Source: Paulinella micropora
Lineage: Eukaryota; Cercozoa; Imbricatea; Euglyphida; Paulinellidae
DNA: 20,000 nt
Direction: 5' to 3'
Assembly: GCA_019918135.1 (NCBI GenBank)
Contig: WBZZ01000918.1
Coordinates: 5,001 to 25,000 of the forward strand
A program made the translations under genes and the position numbers. Below are positions 9,135-17,156 of this stretch, piece after piece. The notes beneath the pieces were generated by a model. That model was given only the letters and a program-made list of their open reading frames with translations. It was not told the origin of the DNA and searched no databases. The first letter of the stretch is position 1. The number at the start of each line of letters is the position of its first letter.

Positions 9135-9199
9135 TAGCAGTTAACAAGTTTGAAGAAGAACATGAGGACGACCAAAAAGCTTCAGGAGCAGACACATGA
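9135..9199 (+). CDS. Candidate alternative terminal exon
   Basis: After the (CTT)n tract and GAATGCAG the phase required by exon 7 reads VAVNKFEEEHEDDQKASGAD and one Thr, then TGA. The acidic composition resembles the linker. No in-phase GT donor lets it join exon 9, so if used it would end the protein after the first four membrane segments. Its existence rests only on phase, composition and the strong acceptor. Confidence 0.25.
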
Positions 9200-9547
9200 A
9201 GCATGCAACGGGAAGAAAAGATTGCATTCAGAATAGACGTGAAATTATTAAGCATGCAAACATAAAAGAAAGTTCTTCCTTTTAAATGCACAGAACACAT
9301 GTATGGGCCAAATATGCTGGCCTCAGCTGTCACTTCCTTTCAAGTATTGTATATGTTTGAATCCTTACGCAATATTTTCCTTTAATATCGAATGTGGTTG
9401 TGGTGTTGTGTTGTTCATTCACCATCCATCTACTAGCTATCTAGATTTTATCCTCTATGTGCGTGTACATCTAATGTCTATCTATTTATGCTACTTTGTG
9501 TTTCTCGGCTTCGCTTAGGACGTGCTGCAATAGCTGTTACTTTCGTG

Positions 9548-9822
9548 CAATGAACAGTGGTTTCAAGTTAATATTAGTTCTCAGCCCAACTCTGGTTGCT
9601 GTTTACTCGTGCAGTGGCCGTTTGAAAGCTATTTCATGAAAGCATGAAAGCTTACTTATGGGCTACGCACCGAGACCTTTCTTATCAGGAATTAGACTGG
9701 TTTCAGACACAGGAGTCAGCTAATAACGGAGTTTTTACTTTCTTTGTTACTTGCTTTCGGCAATTTTGGACACAATCTTTAGCCGAGAGTAGCTGAGAGC
9801 AGTATTTGAACTCATCACACTT
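9548..9822. repeat. Intron palindromic repeat, second copy in intron 7 (long)
   Basis: Left arm CAATGAACAGTGGTTTCAAG, GTTCTCAGCCCAACTCTGGT and TGCTGTTTACTCGTGCAGTG; inner GGCCGTTTGAAAGCTATT; right end GTAGCTGAGAGCAGTATTTG then AACTC. At about 275 bp it is longer than other copies and probably carries an insertion. Confidence 0.6.
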
Positions 9823-9857
9823 GACTACTGAGAACATTGTCTTATTGTGCTGTCTAG

Positions 9858-9886
9858 ACTCAGTCGAGGAGTTCGACCCCGTTGTG
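9858..9886 (+). CDS. Exon 8: 29-nt microexon
   Basis: Between CTGTCTAG and the strong donor GTG|GTAAGC the bases read DSVEEFDPVV when entered in phase 1 and left in phase 0. These are exactly the phases needed to connect exon 7 to exon 9, which otherwise cannot be joined in frame. The acidic product fits the linker. Confidence 0.65.
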
Positions 9887-10411
9887 GTAAGCACAGTCCA
9901 TTTTCCTTTCCCTTGCTGTTTGTCCCCATACGCCTTCTTTTGTGCTTCATCCATGTGTAGATATCTGTCTGTCTGTCTCATCTATCTAACCGTCTAAGAT
10001 ATCTACCTAATATCTACCTATTCGTGTAGCATATACTCCATCCATCCATTTATCTGTGGTGGAATCCAGCCTTTCAAGTAAAACACAGTAAATATCCATA
10101 TGGATGCTCACATCGTTCCACAGTAACAAGAGAAGTATATGTCATCAAAAAACAGAACCGCCTGGTAAGCAAGATTTCTTGCTTGGTAAACATTTATTAA
10201 GTCGTTCTTCCTTTATATCTCTGAGATTTGTAATCAGCAGCCACAGGGTACTTGGGCAAAATCATACTATCGCATATATATCATGCGATAAGTTGATAAT
10301 TGATATAAGAGATAAGATAATGCAATACAAGGGCAATATCAAGGAATTTTTGAAAATATATTTTTTAATAGACAGTGTATGAAATATTTTATGTTATAAT
10401 CATTGCAACAG
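9887..10411 (+). other. Intron 8
   Basis: Phase 0, 525 nt, donor GTAAGC, acceptor TTGCAACAG. AT-rich, with CTGTCTGT/CTATCTAT and CCATCCAT micro-repeats near 9960-10055. No clear palindromic repeat copy is seen. Confidence 0.75.
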
Positions 10412-11143
10412 ATGGCTGAAATGGAAAAGGCTGCAAGTGTGGAAGTTGAAATCACTGCACTACGAGAAGAAAAGGATGGTTCACCGGACAATATAGCTGC
10501 AGACATCGAAAAGGACTTGTTGGAGCCGATTGTGGCGAGTCTTGGAACTGGCAAGGTTGGCGAGGGAAGGGAAAGGGAGGAGGAAGCTGAGAAGCAGGAG
10601 GAACAGGAGGAGCAGGAGCAGGAGGAGGCAAGTGGTACACTTGGCCTACTGGCGGATCAGCAAGAGACTGCATCAACGGGAGAGGAGGCAGACCAGAAAG
10701 ACTGGATCGAGGAGAGCGGGATGCACAGCATGGATGCAATTCAAGAGGAAGACATAAAAGAGGCGGCAGCAGAAACAGAAGCAGAGGCCGGAGCAGCAGC
10801 GGCGACACAGAACACAACACAAGAGGTTGGACGGGAAGGGCAACAAGAAAAGGTTGCTGAGGAGCCCAAAAGCGAGGAGCAGCGCGGCCATGACGACCAA
10901 GTTGATGGACAATATGCTATACCGGGCTTGGAGGCAAGGACGGATGAAGCGAACCGCTCAGAAGAAATTAAGGCTGAAGGAGAACAGGGCAAGGGGAGCG
11001 ACCATGGCGAGGAGTGGGATGGGGCAGAGCAGGAAGAGACACCCGAAGCAAGGGAAGCGGAGGCAAAGAATGAGACTCATCCACAAAAGGAGAGTAAACA
11101 TGGAGCGGGAGAGCTCATCGGCCTGCAGCTGCAAGAATTGGAA
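10412..11143 (+). CDS. Exon 9: Glu/Gln-rich low-complexity linker
   Basis: 732 nt, phase 0 on both sides, about 244 residues dominated by Glu, Gln, Ala and Gly (REREEEAEKQEEQEEQEQEE; AAAETEAEAGAAAATQ; EEWDGAEQEETPEAREAEAK). Predicted to be disordered or a single charged helix; no catalytic motif. Although it starts with ATG directly after the acceptor AACAG, it is not treated as a new gene because exons on both sides fit the same membrane protein. The chosen donor is GAA|GTATCC; GAG|GTTGGC 24 nt later keeps the same phase and would add eight residues. Confidence 0.78.
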
Positions 11144-11203
11144 GTATCCGACAGTATTTACCTTGAGGTTGGCCTGCAGAAGCTCTGTCCCCAGATGAGT
11201 GAA

Positions 11204-11365
11204 CATTGAGCATTGACTTCAAGCCGTTTGTACCCAGCCAAATTATGTATGCAGAACCTGTGTGGTGGCTCATAAGGAAGCGCTTGTTTAGAGCCTTCAA
11301 ATGAGCCACTTCATCTGCAGCAATAATCAAAGTTGATTGGGAACAACGCTTCCAGTGCTCAATGC
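11204..11365. repeat. Intron palindromic repeat, complete copy in intron 9
   Basis: Left end CATTGAGCATTGACTTCAAG and CCGTTTGTACCCAGCCAAAT; inner GTGGCTCATAAGGAAGCGCT mirrored by CTTCAAATGAGCCACTTC; right end GGAACAACGCTTCCAGTGCT then CAATGC. The outermost CATTGAGCA and TGCTCAATG are exact inverted repeats and define the element ends best. 162 bp. Confidence 0.8.
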
Positions 11366-11385
11366 ATAATTCCAAGACACCCATG

Positions 11386-11483
11386 TTTCAAATGAGCCAC
11401 TGCATCAGCAGTAACAACTACACTTGACTAGGAACAAAACTCTTTCAATGTTCAATGCACTAAGTAACTCCAAAGCATCCATG
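11386..11483. repeat. Tandem duplicate of the right half of the intron repeat plus flank
   Basis: TTTCAAATGAGCCACTGCAT through GTTCAATGCAC repeats the right arm at 11295-11365. Even the flanking TCCAAGACACCCATG (ending near 11385) reappears as TCCAAAGCATCCATG (ending near 11483). The duplication therefore included DNA outside the element. Confidence 0.65.
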
Positions 11484-11574
11484 TAATATGCTTTGAATGT
11501 GCCTAACTAAATATCCGTGCTTGCGTGCAACAAACACTTGCTTCTGTGAATAGATCATTTTGTGTACTGTGTAG

Positions 11575-11813
11575 CGCCTTAACTCTCCTAGCCACAGCCC
11601 GATCCGTGCACCCTCGGGCTATCCCCTTTCCCGCGGCTTCGATGACTCCCCTGTGGTGTCCAGCCCCTCTGTCAGTGCGCACACCCCGCTCACGGTGGGC
11701 CGATATGCTTCTAACAGCCTCGTGACGCCAGACTTACCAGCCTCCCCAAGCCAAAGCGGAAGGCGGTCGCCGTCGCTTTCGAAATCTGGCCTTCGCGCTC
11801 CGTCCACTCCAGG
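11575..11813 (+). CDS. Exon 10: Ser/Pro-rich linker
   Basis: Begins RLNSPSHSPIRAPSGYPLSR and continues with FDDSPVVSSPSVSAHTPL, SNSLVTPDLPASPSQSGRR and SPSLSKSGLRAPSTPG. Dense Ser-Pro/Thr-Pro motifs suggest a phosphorylated disordered segment. Phase 0 in at TGTGTAG, phase 2 out at CCAGG|GTATGC. It shares LVTPxxxASP and RRSxSPSLS-like motifs with exon 7. Confidence 0.8.
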
Positions 11814-12319
11814 GTATGCAATTGGAAATGAAATGTACTGCAAGTCAATGTGTATATCAATGTGTAGATATGGTAGAAATGCACATGAAGAACTGTGCGT
11901 ATATCTGTATGTATGTATGCACGTATTTACGTACTTCAAAAATCCGGTCTACCATATCATCGCCAAAGTATGTGTGCATGTCCGATGAACTACGAATCAG
12001 TGTAAGTGTTATTTTTATGTGCCCAAATCCTGTTCATATCTTGTTTGAAATATCTTCTCGAGAGTTTTTAAATGATTCGTACACAAGGATTGCTGGCAGA
12101 ATCGGACATTTCAAGCTGATGGTCGATTGTGTTGTGTAACTCTGGATGGTTTTTATCTGATCTAGGTTTGGTATTGAGACTGGCGATACAAAATTATTAA
12201 TATTGAGTTATGTAATATTACACGTAGTTGAGATTCTGCCCGAAATATTTCCTACTGATTGTGTTTTTGAAATGATTATCTTTCTTTCAAACAATCTGTC
12301 CACTTTGTGTGTGGTCTAG
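11814..12319 (+). other. Intron 10
   Basis: Phase 2, 506 nt, donor GTATGC, acceptor GGTCTAG. AT-rich with TATGTATG-type sequence. GGCAGAATCGGACATTTCAAG near 12090 is at most a trace of the repeat family. Confidence 0.75.
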
Positions 12320-12392
12320 TGGTAGTCGGCGCCGCTCGAGATCCGCCACCATAGCGCAGGCCACGTGGCGGACGCAGCAGGCTGCTCAGCGG
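12320..12392 (+). CDS. Exon 11: short basic segment
   Basis: Reads GSRRRSRSATIAQATWRTQQ then AAQR. Two tandem acceptors (TCTAG at 12319 and GGTAG at 12325) both keep the frame and differ by two residues. The donor CGG|GTAGGT, phase 0, is again the first unit of a GTAG repeat. The Arg/Ser start resembles exons 7 and 10; the end begins a helix continued in exon 12. Confidence 0.68.
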
Positions 12393-12405
12393 GTAGGTAG
12401 GTAGG

Positions 12406-12407
<2 letters not shown>

Positions 12408-12475
<68 letters not shown>

Positions 12476-12543
12476 GATAGATAGATACTATCAGATAGAT
12501 AGATAGATGTATACTATTAGATAGATAGATAGATATATACTAT

Positions 12544-12620
<77 letters not shown>
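12408..12620 (+). repeat. (GATA)n microsatellite
   Basis: About 210 bp of GATA/TAGA units with a few interruptions (TACTATTAGATA), starting right after the GTAG units at the donor. Confidence 0.95.
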
Positions 12621-12755
12621 GGGCCTGGCCCAGTGGATAGACATCCACACGTACACACGTACTTATACACAATGTATATTGGCAATATGCTTGCAATCAC
12701 GGGGTGGTGAGAAGGGTCCTTGAGATCATTTTAATTCACAGCTATTATCAACAAT

Positions 12756-12894
12756 TACTTGAGGCGTAAGCGCTTTGTTTTTTTGCTACTTATTGTGTGC
12801 AATTCTGCGGCATGTCTTGTTAGAAAGAACTTTCAATGCGCCACTACGTGCACACCAACAACCAATATTGGCTGAGAACAAAAGTACTTGAAGC
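12756..12894. repeat. Intron palindromic repeat, copy in intron 11
   Basis: Left arm ACTTGAGGCGTAAGCGCTTT then GTTTTTTTGC; inner TTAGAAAGAACTTTCAATGC; right arm CCAACAACCAATATTGGCTG then AGAACAAAAGTACTTGAAGC. The right arm mirrors the GCCAATTCTGGTTGTTG left-arm motif of other copies, showing that the arms are long. About 139 bp. Confidence 0.7.
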
Positions 12895-13278
12895 TGTTGT
12901 ATATATGGCGCCCCACTACCTAAGCGCCTTGTAAGCACTGGGTGGCTGCGTGGTCCGTCGCTGTAGTACTACTTTGTTCGAGAAAAAGGAGTGCGAGCCA
13001 TAGCGTTTGCTGTATGTTTTCATATGTATGCGCTATGACTGGGGACTCCCCAGGGATTTGCTCTGCGCCAATTCTTGTTTTCACTACTTAAATTCGAGTG
13101 CATTTGCAAGTTTTCTTCTTGAACTTAACAAGCGCCTTCTAGATTGGGAAGGCACGAATAGTTTAGAACGAAGCCAACAAAGATTTCATAAAGCTCGTAC
13201 TCGTAGAGCTTGAAAGCTAGCATGTCCTCCAAGCAAGGAGAAAAATAGAGGTCCGTAAGCCTGTGTGTATAATTAGCA

Positions 13279-13312
13279 AGCATTTCAAGCGCTACTTCTT
13301 CTTCTCAGTATT
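13279..13312. repeat. Possible half copy of the intron repeat
   Basis: GCATTTCAAGCGCTACTTCT then TCTTCTCAG matches one arm only. Confidence 0.35.
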
Positions 13313-13348
13313 ATTATGCAGCCGCAAATCTCGTCAGCTTCATAAATC

Positions 13349-13418
13349 AGTGGGTTTTCTCTTTTAGCAAGAAATAGCTTCGCTGATGAGTGGGTTTTCT
13401 TTTTGGCAAGAAATAGAA
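13349..13418 (+). repeat. Short tandem repeat, two units of about 40 bp
   Basis: GTGGGTTTTCTCTTTTAGCA and GTGGGTTTTCTTTTTGGCAA, each followed by a similar AGAAATAG stretch. Confidence 0.7.
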
Positions 13419-13592
13419 ACCGAAAGATGCTATGCTGTAATGCGGGATAACCGTTGAAAAATGCTGACGGAATCACACGGGAACATTCTTGACCTTCTAG
13501 TCACAATTTGCAGTTTGACTGGCCACTTGATACTTTTCTCCTTCCTTCTTTCCCACCTTAGTGCGTTATTGTTCATCATCTCTGTTGCGCAG

Positions 13593-13641
13593 CTGCAGAA
13601 GCAGAAGGAAGTTCTGTTGAAGGTGCGGCGTGTCGAATTAG
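13593..13641 (+). CDS. Exon 12: 49-nt exon, coiled-coil-like helix
   Basis: Reads LQKQKEVLLKVRRVEL between TTGCGCAG and donor TTAG|GTATCA. Phase 0 in, phase 1 out, connecting exon 11 (AQATWRTQQAAQR) and exon 13 exactly. The heptad-like Leu/Val pattern suggests an amphipathic helix leading to the membrane. Confidence 0.72.
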
Positions 13642-13747
13642 GTATCATTATGACTTGTGTTTGTCTGTGGTGCATGAGTTGGTTTGGACAATCAAGAATG
13701 AATAATGAATATTTTGATATTGACAAACAATAAAGAACAATTATTTT

Positions 13748-13885
13748 TTAGCGCTTTGCTCGCAGCGGACTCGTTTTATCCCACTTCTGTGTCGTTGCAT
13801 TTGACAAGCTTTGAGGATGTGCCTTCAACTGAGCTCGCTATACAAGCACAAAAGGCAGAAATACTTGAGAACGTAATATTAAACT
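13748..13885. repeat. Intron palindromic repeat, first copy in intron 12 (degraded)
   Basis: Left TTTAGCGCTTTGCTCGCAGC; interior CATTTGACAAGCTTTGAGG; right AAAAGGCAGAAATACTTGAG. Arms recognisable but diverged. Confidence 0.45.
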
Positions 13886-14049
13886 CGTTCCACTGTACGT
13901 AATGGCTGCAGCGCTATGTATGTATGTTAACTTAAGTTTTGCCGTTCAGTCATTCGAGTTCATTCTTGCTATGCATGCAATCTTGCATGTTATATGTTTG
14001 CTAGTTTCTGTATTTCTACATTAAGGCCTGTAAGTCTAGCATACACACA

Positions 14050-14172
14050 CATAGCGCTTGATTCTTGCTTTAACGCCTTTTTGTAACTGCTTGTGCACTG
14101 GCACATTTGAAAACTCTCACTTTCTGAAATGGGTCATGAGCAAGAATGTTGAGAGCAAAGCGGGAGAAAAAA
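14050..14172. repeat. Intron palindromic repeat, second copy in intron 12
   Basis: Left CATAGCGCTTGATTCTTGCT; inner GGCACATTTGAAAACTCTCA mirrored by CTGAAATGGGTCATGAGC; right GTTGAGAGCAAAGCGGGAG. About 123 bp. Confidence 0.6.
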
Positions 14173-14217
14173 GTCGTGTTGACATGTTAGCTATATAACA
14201 TTGATGCGTGTTTGCAG

Positions 14218-14310
14218 AAGCACCTATGAAAATGGGAGACAGCAAGGTGTGGCTGTTTGAACACCCTTTCGTCTGGTTCTGGTTCTGGTTTATGGTGATG
14301 GAAGACCGCG
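14218..14310 (+). CDS. Exon 13: aromatic-rich segment before the second membrane block
   Basis: Reads EAPMKMGDSKVWLFEHP followed by FVWFWFWFMVMEDR. The Trp/Phe-rich run could lie in or at the membrane surface. Phase 1 in at TTTGCAG and phase 1 out at CGCG|GTAAGA, a consensus donor. Both neighbours fit in phase. Confidence 0.82.
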
Positions 14311-15015
14311 GTAAGAAAGAGATTTCAATCCACACGCTGAACATCAACTTTCTAATTCATGTCCGCGGGTTCTTAGGCAGTTCGTGTGCCTTGAGCATAA
14401 TTAATAATTTGCTTGTGGGCAAGTGCTAAAAAAAAAGTTTACTGCGATGAAGGCGCGTCAATTTTTCTGTGAATTTCTCGGTACCGTTGAATGAAAAAAT
14501 AACCCTCTTGTCCTTCAGACAGCTGGACTTTGTGGAACTACAGAGATAAAATCAGTAGCGTCTGCTTCAAATGCCTCTACTTTGTAAAAAAGCCAACTCA
14601 TCCATCTATGTCTATTTGCATCATCAATCTATTATTATCTATCTATCGATCTATCTTTCCACCAATGTAATCCCTTGTTCTGCATGATTGAGACGAGGCT
14701 GTTACCCTCAAACAACGAGCTTGCTTACTTTTCAAAAATCACTGTGAGGTTCCATTTCTTGTGAACAAAAAATTATTTCAAATGCTTCGTTCCCAGACTT
14801 TTTTGTTCGTTTGCTTGTTTGTTTCTTTGTTTATTTGTTTGTCGTGACTCATCAGAAAGCTTTATAGAGCTTTCAAAATGAGTCACTGCACAAAGATTAC
14901 TCAACGGCAATTTTATGTTACCAAGAGACTCAACGACAATTGTAATTAGCGAAGAAGAGACTTGTTATGAGTCATTGTTCCTTATTCTGAGCAACTGATA
15001 ACCATTTGCTCAAAG
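14311..15015 (+). other. Intron 13
   Basis: Phase 1, 705 nt, donor GTAAGA, acceptor TGCTCAAAG. Contains CTATCTAT microsatellite traces (about 14606-14656), a TTTGTTTG-rich patch and a repeat copy with a well-preserved centre. Confidence 0.82.
14761..14950. repeat. Intron palindromic repeat, copy in intron 13
   Basis: Left arm GTGAACAAAAAATTATTTCA then AATGCTTCGTTCCCAG. The centre at 14844-14885 is a near-perfect palindrome: GTGACTCATCAGAAAGCT, a short loop, then AGCTTTCAAAATGAGTCAC. The right arm is weaker. About 190 bp. Confidence 0.65.
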
Positions 15016-15111
15016 CTCACGGAATCACTGTGCTGATAGGTGACTACGAAGTTTTCAAGCATCTGGAGAGTCAAGTGTACGAGATGTTTGATCTGGCCAT
15101 CCAAAACAGAG
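15016..15111 (+). CDS. Exon 14: conserved cytoplasmic loop segment
   Basis: Reads AHGITVLIGDYEVFKHLESQ then VYEMFDLAIQNR, phase 1 in (CTCAAAG) and phase 1 out (AGAG|GTAGTA). A moderately hydrophobic strand and amphipathic helix without a membrane span. Joined to exons 13 and 15 in frame. Confidence 0.85.
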
Positions 15112-15267
15112 GTAGTAGGACACATGCACAAGAAGAAGAAGAAGAGAAGAAGAAGAAGAAGCACTGTAATTCATTGTTCCTTTTGGCTCCGAAGCTCTAG
15201 TTGCGGAGTGATAGAAAGCCAAGACTCTAGCTGATCCCTCGCTCACATGCATGTCTGAATGGCGCAG
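15112..15267 (+). other. Intron 14, 156 nt
   Basis: Phase 1, donor GTAGTA, acceptor ATGGCGCAG. Contains a GAAGAAGAAG-rich patch (15131-15161). Read through, it would add a Glu/Lys run and then a stop. No palindromic repeat. Confidence 0.82.
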
Positions 15268-15764
15268 CGCACAAACCTACTCAAGAGCCCGACTCCTGGG
15301 AGCTGCAGAGGCAGAAAGTGATTCAACAAGAGAGGGAAGCGTTTACTAACTCCGCCAACAAGATTATCAACGCGACGGCCATGCTCATCATGTTTGCGCT
15401 GCTGCCGCTGCTGGAAAATATCCTCGAAGTATTTTCCTGTAAGACTTTGGTTGGTGACACCAAGGTCATGATTGTGTATCCTGAGATCGAATGCAACAGC
15501 AGTGAGCACCGGGAGCTGCAGACATGGGCCATCGTTTTTCTCATCTGCTGGATCTTCGTCATGCCCTTTCTCTTCTTCCTGCGCATCCGCATCCTGGTGT
15601 GGAAACGCGAATTGCACTCCAAAAATTACAAGGCCTGCTACGGCTTCTTTTACATCAAATATACCCGCGCATATTGGTTCTGGGAGTTTGTAATTCTGCT
15701 GCGGAAGTCCTGCTTGGTGTTCATTTTAGTTTTCTTCAGCGAGCCCGGCAAACAGTTCAACCAG
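15268..15764 (+). CDS. Exon 15: second block of membrane segments
   Basis: Starts AHKPTQEPDSWELQRQK, then an amphipathic lead-in and membrane segments TAMLIMFALLPLLENILEVF (about 15375-15434), WAIVFLICWIFVMPFLFFL (about 15525-15581) and FVILLRKSCLVFILVFF (about 15688-15738). Between them lie the conserved Cys pair (FSCKTL, EIECNSS) and GFFYIKYTRAYWFWEFVILL. The Y-K-YTxxYWFWE-RK pattern is characteristic, as I know it, of the polytopic TRP-like region behind GCC2/GCC3 repeats in protist proteins. Phase 1 in, phase 0 out at CCAG|GTAAAA. This makes it very likely that exon 15 belongs to the same gene as exon 3. Confidence 0.92.
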
Positions 15765-16029
15765 GTAAAAAGACAAGCCTTCTGTGCTTTGACCTGCTAG
15801 TATATGAACAAAAACATTATTTTGCACCCATGCGTGCGCACGTATGGTGACTCGCATGCGTGCATCATACGCACACATAGTACATGCATAAATAAGCAGT
15901 GATAGTGAATAGCGTGGGGGCATTGAGTAGTTGTATAAGGACAAGGAGGATTAGAGCGGCAATTGCGCTACTCCAGTAGTAGTAGTACTAGTAGTACCGT
16001 TTGAAACTCGTATTTTGCGTCCCATACAG
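15765..16029 (+). other. Intron 15, 265 nt
   Basis: Phase 0, donor GTAAAA, acceptor CCCATACAG. Contains an AGTAGTAGTAGTACTAGTAGTA patch (about 15976-15998). No palindromic repeat copy. Confidence 0.92.
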
Positions 16030-16376
16030 GTTTTGATTGGATTCTTCATCTTTCTGGTCGCGCTGGTGGCGCAGCGCTTCTGTTCGCCCTTTGTCGAAGA
16101 CCGGCTGAACCAATTGGAGTCGCTGGCGCTGTCGACGCAATCCGTGGTGCTTTTCATAGGCACCATCTTCCTCACCGACCAAGTGCCCTACGATGCCTCC
16201 GATATAATTGGCATTGTCGTATGCATCATTCTCTCCATCGTAGCCGTCATCATCGCCTACTTCACATGGCTGGAGCTGGTGCAGTCACTGCCTATGCTGT
16301 GGAGGCTCTTGTCGTTCGACCGGATCGAGGAGACGCTGGCAGGGGGCTGGAATGAGCTTTGGTACGAACAGCAAAG
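16030..16376 (+). CDS. Exon 16: last membrane segments
   Basis: Reads VLIGFFIFLVALVAQRF (membrane), FVEDRLNQLESLALSTQ (loop), SVVLFIGTIFLTDQVPYDAS (short hydrophobic segment), IIGIVVCIILSIVAVIIAYF (membrane), then TWLELVQSLPMLWRLLSFDR. Phase 0 in, phase 2 out at AAAG|GTCAGG. The exon continues the membrane core from QFNQ of exon 15 and ends in an amphipathic helix entering the tail. Confidence 0.92.
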
Positions 16377-16923
16377 GTCAGGCGCTGTTGCAGTCTGTGA
16401 GGGCTGGATGACATATGTGTATATATCAATGGTATCTTATTGTAAAGACAGCTATACTGTGTAATCTTATTCTAGCATTTGCATAAATTTCATACTGTAC
16501 AAAAAAATACAGTATTGAGTTGTAGAAGAAGGTATTGTTAATATAAATATATATCATGATATTTACATTATGTTTATTGTTTTGTATTTTTAGTACATTA
16601 TATTATATCATACTACGGCGGGCATTGACTGTAAATATGTAATGTATATGTTACATTGTATTGGTGTTCTATTATATATAATGTTACATAGTGTTGGTGT
16701 AAAATCGTATGCTTGATTCATACTATAGCATTAAAAAATTCTATAAATTATACTTCATTATATTATTTATACAATATTTGTATATGTTTTTGTACACTGT
16801 TTGTCCTATTTGTTCTGGCGGATGATTTGTCGATCTATATTATATGTTTTCATCTATGATTTGTCTGGATTGTTTGTTATAGATGAGATGTTGATACTAT
16901 CAATTTGTTTCTGATGTTGGCAG
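16377..16923 (+). other. Intron 16, extremely AT-rich
   Basis: Phase 2, 547 nt, donor GTCAGG, acceptor GATGTTGGCAG. Dominated by TATA/ATTATA sequence with GTATGTTACATTG-like internal repetition near 16640-16700. No palindromic repeat copy and no coding signal. Confidence 0.85.
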
Positions 16924-16999
16924 ACCGCCCGACGCTCTCAAAGCCATTAGCCAGTCCGACCAGCATATCCTGGCTGTGGAACACCAAAAGCACATGCAG
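16924..16999 (+). CDS. Exon 17: short helical tail segment
   Basis: Reads PPDALKAISQSDQHILAVEH then QKHMQ after the split Arg codon. Phase 2 in at TTGGCAG, phase 0 out at CAG|GTCAAA. Its phases match exons 16 and 18 and the product continues as a helix into exon 18. Confidence 0.82.
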
Positions 17000-17123
17000 G
17001 TCAAATAACATAACATAACATGACATGATATATAAAACACCAATACAATATAACATAATACATTATCAGATTTGTATGTAATACGTAATACGATATAATA
17101 AGCTCTATATTACATATGTATAT

Positions 17124-17156
<33 letters not shown>

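Larger units (their letters stand above)
8746..9857 (+). other. Intron 7
   Basis: Phase 1, 1,112 nt, donor GTAAAA, acceptor CTGTCTAG. Contains two repeat copies, a (CTT)n tract, and an open stretch after that tract that could be a cryptic terminal exon. Confidence 0.78.
11144..11574 (+). other. Intron 9
   Basis: Phase 0, 431 nt. The acceptor GTACTGTGTAG removes an in-frame TAG that precedes exon 10. Contains one complete palindromic repeat and a tandemly duplicated half copy. Confidence 0.72.
12393..13592 (+). other. Intron 11 with long GATA microsatellite
   Basis: Phase 0, 1,200 nt, donor inside GTAGGTAGGTAGG, acceptor TTGCGCAG. Contains (GATA)n, one good repeat copy, a partial one near 13279, and a tandem repeat near 13349-13418. 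Confidence 0.75.
13642..14217 (+). other. Intron 12
   Basis: Phase 1, 576 nt, donor GTATCA, acceptor GTTTGCAG. Holds two repeat copies (13748-13885 and 14050-14172). Confidence 0.78.

Noticed and set aside
8974..9333. Minus-strand frame with a long Glu run
   Set aside because: It is the reverse complement of the (CTT)n microsatellite.
10452..10992. Long open frames on the minus strand opposite exon 9
   Set aside because: They are the expected complement of a Glu-rich low-complexity exon and have no splice or domain support.
10412..11209. Independent acidic-protein gene starting at ATG 10412
   Set aside because: The ATG follows a good acceptor, composition matches the flanking linker exons, and downstream exons continue the membrane core begun in exon 3. 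One gene is simpler, though not proven without cDNA.
12408..12620. CRISPR-like array
   Set aside because: The regular spacing is a simple GATA microsatellite with no spacers, in a eukaryotic intron.
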